A DNA stretch of 18,700 bases from JANNOG01 sp050329415 (lineage in GTDB: Bacteria > Actinomycetota > Actinomycetes > Actinomycetales > JBBAYJ01), in the NCBI GenBank assembly GCA_050329415.1, contig JBHJOS010000176.1, forward strand, positions 1-18,700, in the 5' to 3' direction. Each line of letters opens with the position of its first letter. The first letter of the stretch is position 1. The notes beneath the pieces were generated by a model that was not told the origin of the DNA, did no database searches, and saw only the letters and a list, made by a program, of their open reading frames with translations. A program made the translations under genes and the position numbers. Below are positions 5,828 through 13,090 of this stretch, one piece after another.

Positions 5828-7234
5828 GTGCCTGACGCCGCCTGGTACGCCGTGGGGGTCCTGGCCTTCGTCGTCGGGCTCGCCGTCTCCATCGGCCTGC
5901 ACGAGATCGGTCACCTGGTCCCGGCCAAGCGCTACGGCGTTCGGGTCACCCAGTACATGATCGGATTCGGCCCGACGGTGTGGTCGAAGGTCCGCGGCGA
6001 GACCGAGTACGGCATCAAGGCGATCCCCCTCGGCGGCTACATCCGGATGATCGGCATGTTCCCGCCCGCCGACCCGGCACGCGCGGCAGGCGCCCAGGTG
6101 CCTCGCCAGGTCGCCGAGGCCGACGCCGCGGCCGCCGGGGTCCCGGTGGGGCGGTCGGGCACCAGCGGCATCTTCACCGGCCTCATCGAGGGCGCCCGCG
6201 CCCAGTCGCTGGAGGAGTTCCGCCCGGGGGACGAGAAGCGGGCCTTCTACGCCCTCAAGGTGCGCCAGAAGCTGGTGATCATGCTGGGTGGTCCGGTGAT
6301 GAACCTCCTGCTCGGGGCACTGCTCATCGGCGGCGTCGTCACCCTCCACGGCACCGCGGAGCTCTCCACCCGGGTGGACGTCGTCTCGCAGTGCGTGCTG
6401 CCCGTCGACGCCCCCCTCGACGCCGAGTGCGGCCCCACCGACCCCCCGGCCCCTGCCGCGGCGGCCGGGATCATGCCCGGCGACGTCATCCGCTCGGTCG
6501 CCGGGACCACGACCCCGACCTGGGAGGACGTCCGCACGGCCATCCGGGACTCCGGCGGGCGCCCGGTCGACGTGGTCGTCGAGCGGGACGGGGAGCAACA
6601 GTCACTCAGGGCGACCCCGATCGTGGCGGACGTGCCGGTCCTCGACGCCGACGGCGCCGCCGTGACCGAGGGCGACGAGCTGGTCCTCACCCGGGCCGGG
6701 TTCCTGGGCGTCGCGCCGGCGACGGAGATCGTCCGCCAGCCCGTCACGGCCGTCCCCGGGCTCGTCTCCGACACCGTGGTCCAGGTCGCGGGCATTCTCG
6801 TTCGCCTGCCGTCCCACCTGGCAGGCGTGGCGGACGCGGCCTTCGGCGACGCCGAGCGGGACCCCAACGGCCCGGTCAGCATCGTCGGCGTCGGGCGGCT
6901 CTCCGGCGAGATCGCCGCGGACGGCGAGGAGCTCCTCGGCCTCGACGCGGCCGGCCGGGTGGCGGCATTCCTCGGCATCCTCGGCAGCCTCAACATCGCC
7001 CTCTTCGTCTTCAACCTCGTGCCGCTGCTGCCGCTGGACGGCGGTCACGCGGCCGGGGCCCTCTGGGAAGGGATCAAGAAGGCCTGGGCCCGGGTGCGCT
7101 CGCTGCCGGAGCCGCGCCCGGTCGACGTCGCCAAGGCGCTGCCGCTGGCCTACGGGGTCGCGATCGTGCTCCTCGCCATGTCGGCGCTGCTGATCTACGC
7201 CGACATCGTGCGTCCCATCACCCTCACCGGCTAG
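5828..7234 (+). CDS. rseP: M50 site-2 intramembrane zinc metalloprotease (RseP/Rip1-like)
   Basis: A membrane-embedded site-2 protease that cuts transmembrane substrates such as anti-sigma factors (family knowledge: E. coli RseP, M. tuberculosis Rip1). The 468 residues show a first membrane helix containing the zinc motif HEIGH (25-29), a conserved FGPTVWS/GIKAIPLGGYIRMIGM segment, and a second membrane segment LVIMLGGPVMNLLLGALLIGGV. A periplasmic PDZ-like domain follows (about 190-275, with AAGIMPGDVIRSV). Then comes the membrane segment carrying the third zinc ligand in LDGGH (403-407), and a last helix near the end. The GTG at 5828 follows GAGAGGAG at a suitable distance. The position between dxr and ispG matches mycobacterial rip1, supporting the assignment. 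The actual substrate in this organism is not indicated by neighbours. Confidence 0.95.
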   Translation: MPDAAWYAVGVLAFVVGLAVSIGLHEIGHLVPAKRYGVRVTQYMIGFGPTVWSKVRGETEYGIKAIPLGGYIRMIGMFPPADPARAAGAQVPRQVAEADAAAAGVPVGRSGTSGIFTGLIEGARAQSLEEFRPGDEKRAFYALKVRQKLVIMLGGPVMNLLLGALLIGGVVTLHGTAELSTRVDVVSQCVLPVDAPLDAECGPTDPPAPAAAAGIMPGDVIRSVAGTTTPTWEDVRTAIRDSGGRPVDVVVERDGEQQSLRATPIVADVPVLDADGAAVTEGDELVLTRAGFLGVAPATEIVRQPVTAVPGLVSDTVVQVAGILVRLPSHLAGVADAAFGDAERDPNGPVSIVGVGRLSGEIAADGEELLGLDAAGRVAAFLGILGSLNIALFVFNLVPLLPLDGGHAAGALWEGIKKAWARVRSLPEPRPVDVAKALPLAYGVAIVLLAMSALLIYADIVRPITLTG

Positions 7235-7264
7235 CCCCGCCCCGGGACGTCGTCCGGGGCGGGG
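7235..7264 (+). promoter_or_regulatory. Strong hairpin between rseP and ispG overlapping the ispG ribosome site
   Basis: Perfect 11-bp arms, CCCCGCCCCGG at 7235-7245 and CCGGGGCGGGG at 7254-7264, enclose an 8-nt loop directly after the rseP stop. No U-tract follows. The right arm contains most of the G-run that would serve as the Shine-Dalgarno for the ispG GTG at 7273, so the stem could limit ispG translation or weakly terminate transcription after rseP. Confidence 0.55.
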
Positions 7265-7272
7265 GATACTAA

Positions 7273-8448
<1,176 letters not shown>

Positions 8449-8501
8449 CAGCAGCTCGCTCCGCGGGTCCCGGGGGAGGGCTCCTCCCTGGGGTGCTGCT
8501 G
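8449..8501 (+). terminator. Hairpin after ispG
   Basis: CAGCAGC (8449-8455) pairs with GCTGCTG (8495-8501), and a further GC-rich stem (GGAGG/CCTCC) can form inside. The arm begins at the last bases of the ispG stop region. It has no T-run, which is usual for actinobacterial terminators. Confidence 0.5.
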
Positions 8502-8504
8502 AGG

Positions 8505-8551
8505 CCCGGTGACGGCCCGCGACGCACGGCGTCGAGCAGGCCGTCACCGGG
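8505..8551. terminator. Bidirectional terminator between ispG and the DUF4082 gene
   Basis: Perfect 13-bp arms, CCCGGTGACGGCC (8505-8517) and GGCCGTCACCGGG (8539-8551), enclose a second nested stem, CGACGC/GCGTCG (8520-8525, 8529-8534). It lies between two convergent genes, 10 nt from the stop of the minus-strand gene, so it can serve both directions. Confidence 0.75.
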
Positions 8552-8560
8552 TCCGCGGTG

Positions 8561-9193
8561 TCACGGCAGGGCGACGACGGGGGTGACGTAGTAGTTGTTG
8601 GAGCGGTAGGTGTCGGTGGGGAAGGCGGAGTGGGGGCCGTAGGAGTAGACGCCGGCGTCGACTTCGGCGGTGAGGGGTGAGGCGTTCAGGGGGGTGGTGA
8701 AGAAGTCGCGGTCGACGGCGTATCCGCCCTGGGGGGCGAAGTAGGAGGCGACGTAGGTGGTGCCGGGGGTGAGGGGGACGGGCTGGTCGAAGGTCAGGGT
8801 GCGCCAGCCGGTGCCGGGTTCGGGGGTGACGGTGCCGGTGGCGAGCCGGTCGCCGGTGGCGGTCCACAGGGAGGCGGTGTGGGGTCCGGTGTTCTGTTCG
8901 CCCTGGTAGAAGCGGACGCCGGTGACGACGGCGGGGACCTCGCTGGCGAACCGGACGCCGAGCTCGACGGCCGCGGTGTCCGGGAACGACGTCACCCCCG
9001 GCACCGTGTCCGACGAGAACAGCGTCGCCGTGCCCCCGGTCCCGGGATCGGCGCGGAGGGCGGTCGCCTCGGGCACCAGGACGGCGCCGGCGGTGAGCAG
9101 TGCCGCTGCCGCCCCTCCGGCGAGGAGGATGATCCTGGAGCGCCGGGAGAGGTATCGGCCGGAAAGGGGACGAACGGACATGGGCGAGGCCAC
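8561..9193 (-). CDS. Exported DUF4082 domain protein
   Basis: A 210-residue protein with an N-terminal export signal: a basic stretch (GRYLSRRSR) is followed by a hydrophobic core (IILLAGGAAAALLTAGAVLV) and an Ala-rich end near residue 45. The rest (about 56-205) matches the DUF4082 beta-sandwich pattern: VELGVRFASEVPAVVTGVRFY, HTASLWTATGDRLATGTV, GWRTLTFDQPVPLTPGTTYVASY and a C-terminal NNYYVTPVV strand. DUF4082 usually appears as one module of large secreted cell-surface or carbohydrate-active proteins; here it stands alone. The function of the domain is not established. The GTG start at 9193 is supported by AAAAGGAG about 7 nt upstream, the clearest ribosome site in this part of the window. 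An ATG four codons further in (9181) is the alternative. The gene is divergent from the aldo/keto reductase. Confidence 0.85.
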   Translation of the reverse strand: MASPMSVRPLSGRYLSRRSRIILLAGGAAAALLTAGAVLVPEATALRADPGTGGTATLFSSDTVPGVTSFPDTAAVELGVRFASEVPAVVTGVRFYQGEQNTGPHTASLWTATGDRLATGTVTPEPGTGWRTLTFDQPVPLTPGTTYVASYFAPQGGYAVDRDFFTTPLNASPLTAEVDAGVYSYGPHSAFPTDTYRSNNYYVTPVVALP

Positions 9194-9315
9194 GGTTCTC
9201 CTTTTCTTCGTGACACGGGTCGGGCCGCATTCTGGCGACCGGCCGAATGGCCCGTGGCCCGGTTGCGAGAGGTGGTGTCTTTCGCCGGGGAATTCCCGGA
9301 TGCGCCGTCCGCGTC

Positions 9316-9363
9316 GGCGCCCCTGCCGGGGCGGCGGGCGCCGCGCCGCCCCGGCAGGCGCCC
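9316..9363 (+). promoter_or_regulatory. Long hairpin in the leader of the aldo/keto reductase gene
   Basis: Perfect 14-bp arms, CTGCCGGGGCGGCG (9323-9336) and CGCCGCCCCGGCAG (9344-9357), enclose a 7-nt loop and can be extended by a GGCGC/GCGCC outer stem with a small bulge. It ends about 24 nt before the next start codon. It lies between two divergently transcribed genes, where an ordinary terminator is not expected. A leader structure or a protein-binding site is possible. Confidence 0.45.
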
Positions 9364-9386
9364 GTCGCGGCTGGCAGGATCGGGGC

Positions 9387-10385
9387 GTGGCCGTCCTCGT
9401 CGATCGCCGTCACGTGCCCCGGCTGGGCCGGGACCTGTCCGTCGTCGGCCTCGGGTGCTGGCAGATCGGCGCCGGGTGGGGGGAGGTCTCCGAGGACGAC
9501 GGCCGGGCCACGGTGGGCGCCGCGCTGGATGCGGGGACCCGGTTCCTCGACACCGCCGATGTCTACGGCGACGGGCGCAGCGAGTCCCTCGTCGCGGACG
9601 TTCTCGTCGACCGGCCCCCGGCCGACCGTCCCTTCGTCGCCACCAAGGTCGGCCGCCGGGCCGATCCCTTCGAGGCCGCGACGTACACGGAGGACAACCT
9701 CCGCGCCTGGGTCGCCCGGTCCCGCGCGAAGCTGCGCACGCCCACCCTCGACCTGGTCCAGCTGCACTGCCCGCCGACCCCGGTGTACTCCGACGCCCGC
9801 GTCCACGCCGCCCTGCAGCGGATGGTCGACGACGGCTGGATCGCGGCCTACGGGGTCAGTGTCGAGACGTGCGGGGAGGCCCTGACCGCGATCCGATACC
9901 CGGGCGTGGCGTCGGTCCAGATCATCCTCAACTGCTTCCGCCTCAAGCCGCTGGCGGAGGTGCTGCCGGCCGCACGGGAGGCCGGCGTCGGGATCATCGC
10001 CCGGGTGCCGCTGGCCTCCGGCCTGCTGACCGGGCGCTACACCGCGGACACCGACTTCGGGCCGGACGACCACCGCACCTTCAACCGCCACGGCGAGCAG
10101 TTCGACGTCGGGGAGACCTTCTCGGGCGTCCCGTTCGATGTGGGCCTGCGGGCCGTCGAGGAACTCCGTCAGGTGGCGGGCGACCGCCCGCTCGCCGACT
10201 TCGCCCTCCGGTGGGTGGTCGACACCCCCGGTGTCACCACGGTCATCCCCGGCGCCCGCCACCCGGACCAGGCCCGGCGCAACGTCGCGGTCGCGGCCGC
10301 CGAGCCGCTGACCGGCGAGCAGCGCGCGGCCGTCGCCGACGTCTACGACCGGCTGATCCGCCCGCACGTCCACGACCACTGGTGA
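9387..10385 (+). CDS. Aldo/keto reductase family protein
   Basis: A 332-residue NAD(P)H-dependent oxidoreductase with the (alpha/beta)8 barrel of the AKR superfamily, cytosolic. The catalytic tetrad is visible: D55 and Y60 in FLDTADVYGDG, K87 in VATKVG and H127 in LDLVQLHCP. The C-terminal cofactor-binding part contains the family pattern LRWVVDTPGVTTVIPGARHPDQARRN. The substrate cannot be inferred; sequences of this branch are usually annotated as general aldo/keto reductases. The GTG at 9387 (MAVLVDRRHVPRLGRDLSVVGLG) is chosen because the family fold begins immediately after. AGGAT/GGGG lies just upstream, readable either as a weak ribosome site or as a -10 element (CAGGAT) of a leaderless start. 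It is divergent from the DUF4082 gene and followed by the GNAT gene. Confidence 0.9.
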   Translation: MAVLVDRRHVPRLGRDLSVVGLGCWQIGAGWGEVSEDDGRATVGAALDAGTRFLDTADVYGDGRSESLVADVLVDRPPADRPFVATKVGRRADPFEAATYTEDNLRAWVARSRAKLRTPTLDLVQLHCPPTPVYSDARVHAALQRMVDDGWIAAYGVSVETCGEALTAIRYPGVASVQIILNCFRLKPLAEVLPAAREAGVGIIARVPLASGLLTGRYTADTDFGPDDHRTFNRHGEQFDVGETFSGVPFDVGLRAVEELRQVAGDRPLADFALRWVVDTPGVTTVIPGARHPDQARRNVAVAAAEPLTGEQRAAVADVYDRLIRPHVHDHW

Positions 10386-10425
10386 TCGTCGCGTCGTCTC
10401 GCCAGCTGACGGATGGGTCACCGAG

Positions 10426-10490
10426 GAGCCGACGGACGGGGCCGGCTCGGACCGTCGGCACGACAAGCTCGGTGTCGCCGTCGTGCCGGC
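10426..10490 (+). terminator. Overlapping hairpins between the reductase and GNAT genes
   Basis: CGGCACGAC (10456-10464) pairs perfectly with GTCGTGCCG (10480-10488). The 5' arm shares bases with an alternative stem, CCGACGG/CCGTCGG (10429-10435 and 10452-10458), and GAGCCG/CGGCTC can form inside that. The position 40 nt after the reductase stop fits a terminator. Mutually exclusive stems could also act as an attenuator for the GNAT gene. Confidence 0.4.
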
Positions 10491-10563
10491 GGCACTCCTC
10501 GGTCCGTGATCGGCAGCCGATCCACGATCCCGGCGGCGGGCCGGTGGCGCGCGGCGGGGGTCG

Positions 10564-11436
10564 GTGCGTGAAGATGCGCCGGTGCCACGATCGACGGTGC
10601 GGGTGCTGGGCCCGGTGGACCTCGAGGAGGCCGCCTCCCTGTGCGCCGTGGACCCCGTCGCCAACGCCTTCGTGGCCTCGCGCCTGGCCGGGGGGCTGCT
10701 CGGGGGTGGGCGGCAGGCGGAGGTGTGGGGTTACTACGACGGCGGCGAGCTGGTCTCGATGTGCTGGTACGGCGGGAACCTCGTGCCGGTGGCCGTCGGG
10801 GGCGACACCGCCGACGCGGCCGACGCCTTCGCCTCGCGGGCCCGCCGGCTGGGGCGGCGCTGCTCGTCGATCTTCGGTCCGTCCGAGGGGGTCATGACGT
10901 TGTGGCGGCGGCTGCGCGGCACGTGGGGCGAGGCCCGGGACGTCCGCGACGACCAGCCGCTCATGGTGTGCCGCGAACCGCTCGTGGACCCCGACCCCTT
11001 CGTCCGGGTCGCCCGCCGGGACGAGCTCGATCTCGTCCTGCCCGCCGCCGTGGCGATGTTCACCGAGGAGATCGGCTACTCGCCGGTCGACGGCGACGGC
11101 GCGCTGATGTACCGCGCGGGGATCGCCGAGATCGTCGACCTCGGCCGCTCGTTCGTCCGCGTCGACACCGGCCTGGCCGGGCCGGAGGTGGTCTTCAAGG
11201 CCGAGCTCGGGGCCGTGACCCCGGCCGTCTCGCAGATCCAGGGCGTGTGGGTCGCCCCGCACCGACGAGGCCACGGCCTGTCCACGCCCGGGGTCGCCGC
11301 GGTCGTGGCCGCCGTCGTCCACGGCGTCTCGGAGGTCGCGTCGCTGTACGTCAACGCCTACAACGACCGGGCGATCCGGACCTACGAGCGGGTCGGCTTC
11401 CGTATGGTCGGTCACTACGCCACCGTGCTGTTCTGA
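10564..11436 (+). CDS. GNAT family N-acetyltransferase (DUF4081-type)
   Basis: A 290-residue protein with an N-terminal acetyltransferase-like part and a C-terminal GNAT domain. The acetyl-CoA binding motif A is at about 224-243 (QIQGVWVAPHRRGHG followed by LSTPGVAAVV), and the terminal NAYNDRAIRTYERVGF is the classical motif B of GNATs. The N-terminal half (VLGPVDLEEAASLCAVDPVANAFVASRL) is typical of the DUF4081-GNAT proteins encoded beside ispG in mycobacteria (Rv2867c-like). This supports conserved context even though a reductase and a DUF4082 gene intervene here. The substrate is unknown. The GTG start at 10564 has a GGGGG run 4-5 nt upstream; GTG 10582 (MPRSTVRVLG) is an alternative that removes six residues. 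Confidence 0.88.
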   Translation: MREDAPVPRSTVRVLGPVDLEEAASLCAVDPVANAFVASRLAGGLLGGGRQAEVWGYYDGGELVSMCWYGGNLVPVAVGGDTADAADAFASRARRLGRRCSSIFGPSEGVMTLWRRLRGTWGEARDVRDDQPLMVCREPLVDPDPFVRVARRDELDLVLPAAVAMFTEEIGYSPVDGDGALMYRAGIAEIVDLGRSFVRVDTGLAGPEVVFKAELGAVTPAVSQIQGVWVAPHRRGHGLSTPGVAAVVAAVVHGVSEVASLYVNAYNDRAIRTYERVGFRMVGHYATVLF

Positions 11437-11466
11437 CGCTGTTCTGACGCTCCGTGCTGTTCGGAC
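11427..11466 (+). repeat. Short tandem repeat over the GNAT stop codon
   Basis: GCTGTTCTGAC occurs twice in direct tandem (11427-11437 and 11438-11448), with a third copy carrying one change (GCTGTTCGGAC, 11456-11466). The first copy contains the real stop codon and the second repeats it, probably a small slippage duplication. Each perfect copy also contains the 8-mer GTTCTGAC seen upstream of the AlbA_2 gene. Confidence 0.6.
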
Positions 11467-11513
11467 AGTCAGCCGGCCCGAGGGCGGCGAGCCGAGTGCT
11501 CGACCATGGGCGC

Positions 11514-13079
11514 ATGGCCACCGTGCACCCCCATGCCTGGCCGGCCCACGTGGACGTGGCCGTCGTCGGCGCCGGGCTGTCCGGCGTCAACGCCGCCTAC
11601 CGCCTCGCGACCATGCGCCCGGCCACCACCTACGCCGTGCTCGAGGCCCGCGACGCGATCGGTGGGACGTGGGACCTCTTCCGCTACCCGGGCGTCCGGT
11701 CGGACAGCGACATGTTCACCTTCGGGTACCCGTTCCGCCCGTGGCGGGAGGCCAAGGCGGTCGCGGACGGGCCGTCGATCGTGCGCTACCTCGAGGGCAC
11801 CGCCCGCGACGCCGGCATCGACCGGCACATCAGGTACCGGACCCGGGTGACCACGGCCCGGTGGTCGTCGGCGACGGCCCGCTGGACCCTCGACCTCATC
11901 GTGAGGCAACGAGACGGGACACCGACGCAGCGGACCATGACGTGCTCGTTCCTGTTCCTCTGCAGCGGGTACTACGACTTCGAGCAGGGGTACACGCCGC
12001 AGTTCCCCGGTATCGACGACTTCCGGGGCCGAGTGGTCCATCCCCAGTTCTGGCCGCAGGACCTGGACTGGACCGGACAGCGGGTCGTCGTCGTCGGCAG
12101 CGGGGCCACGGCGGTCACCCTCGTGCCGGCACTGGCCCCGGCGGCCGGGCACGTCACCATGCTCCAGCGCTCGCCCACCTACATCGCCACGCTGCCGAGC
12201 CGCGACGCCGTGGCCGACCTCCTCCGGCGCATCCTGCCCGAGCGCACCGCCCACGCGGTCGTCCGCGCCAAGAACGTCGTCGCAGGCATGGCCTTCTACG
12301 AGCTGTCACAGCGCCGCCCCGAGATCGCCCGGCGGCTGCTCCGCAGGGCGGCCCTCGCAGCACTCGGCGGCGACGAGGCCACTGTCGACCGGCACTTCAC
12401 CCCGTCGTACGACCCCTGGGACCAGCGACTGTGCCAGGCGCCGGACGGCGACCTGTTCGCCGAGATCCGGTGGGGACGGGCCTCGGTCGTCACCGATCGG
12501 ATCACCCGGTTCGTGCCGGAAGGTGTCCGGCTGGAGTCCGGCGGCCTGCTCGAGGCCGACCTCGTCGTCACGGCCACCGGGCTGGTCCTGCGGCCGTTCG
12601 GGGGTGTCGCGCTGTCCGTCGACGGCGACGACGTGGATGTCGGGCACGAGTTCGTCCACCGCCGCATGATGCTGAGCAACGTCCCCAACCTCGCGGCCGC
12701 CGTCGGCTACACCAACGCGTCGTGGACGCTCCGGTCGGACATCACCTCGCGCGCGGTCTGCCGACTGCTCGCCCACCTGGAGCAACAGGGCCACGACTGG
12801 GCGATGCCGACGCCGTCCGGGCCGCTGCAGCCGATCCCAGCCATGGACCTGAAGTCCGGGTACGTGCTCCGAGGAATCGGCCGGTTCCCGCGGGGAGGCC
12901 ACCGGTCGCCGTGGGCCGTCAGCCACCGGTACCCCCTCGACGCCCTCGCCATGCGCTTCGCCGACCTGCGGACCGAGATGACCTTCGGCACCGCGGGCCG
13001 GCCGGTCCGGCGCGTGGCCGAGGTGGCCCGGCGTGAGATCGTCGGCGGACGGCCACGGTCGGTGCCCCCGCGGGACTAG
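11514..13079 (+). CDS. FAD-dependent Baeyer-Villiger monooxygenase (EthA-like)
   Basis: A 521-residue flavoprotein monooxygenase using FAD and NADPH to insert oxygen into ketones or oxidise sulfur/nitrogen compounds. The FAD-binding Rossmann motif is GAGLSG (19-24). The Baeyer-Villiger fingerprint FxGxxxHxxxWP is present as FRGRVVHPQFWP (170-181), and the NADPH Rossmann motif is GSGATA (195-200). Further stretches such as IGGTWDLFRYPGVRSDSDM, FLFLCSGYYDFEQGY, HVTMLQRSPTYI, YDPWDQRLC and VGYTNASWTL match mycobacterial EthA almost word for word. EthA oxidises long-chain ketones and activates the pro-drug ethionamide. The physiological substrate here is unknown and no TetR-type EthR regulator lies beside it. 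The ATG 11514 start is chosen because the fold begins shortly after. GTG/CTG codons from 11454 are open but encode an unlikely extension. Confidence 0.93.
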   Translation: MATVHPHAWPAHVDVAVVGAGLSGVNAAYRLATMRPATTYAVLEARDAIGGTWDLFRYPGVRSDSDMFTFGYPFRPWREAKAVADGPSIVRYLEGTARDAGIDRHIRYRTRVTTARWSSATARWTLDLIVRQRDGTPTQRTMTCSFLFLCSGYYDFEQGYTPQFPGIDDFRGRVVHPQFWPQDLDWTGQRVVVVGSGATAVTLVPALAPAAGHVTMLQRSPTYIATLPSRDAVADLLRRILPERTAHAVVRAKNVVAGMAFYELSQRRPEIARRLLRRAALAALGGDEATVDRHFTPSYDPWDQRLCQAPDGDLFAEIRWGRASVVTDRITRFVPEGVRLESGGLLEADLVVTATGLVLRPFGGVALSVDGDDVDVGHEFVHRRMMLSNVPNLAAAVGYTNASWTLRSDITSRAVCRLLAHLEQQGHDWAMPTPSGPLQPIPAMDLKSGYVLRGIGRFPRGGHRSPWAVSHRYPLDALAMRFADLRTEMTFGTAGRPVRRVAEVARREIVGGRPRSVPPRD

Positions 13080-13082
13080 GCT
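13073..13082 (+). promoter_or_regulatory. Putative leaderless promoter -10 of proS
   Basis: GGACTAGGCT contains the -10-like hexamer TAGGCT (13077-13082) 8 nt before the proS GTG, with no Shine-Dalgarno between. The same 10-mer stands in the same place before rimP. It overlaps the stop codon of the monooxygenase gene, so proS may be transcribed separately from it. Confidence 0.5.
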
Positions 13083-13090
13083 CGCCCACC

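Noticed and set aside
4390..5892. Long minus-strand frame (500 codons) over dxr
   Set aside because: Antisense shadow of dxr; no family motifs, repetitive Arg/Gly/Val composition.
8544..10664. 706-codon minus-strand frame across the DUF4082 and reductase genes
   Set aside because: It runs antisense to the reductase and out of frame with the DUF4082 gene; composition is typical of high-GC shadow frames.
11454..11513. Upstream extension of the monooxygenase
   Set aside because: The extra 20 residues show no family resemblance, while ATG 11514 places the Rossmann motif at the usual distance.
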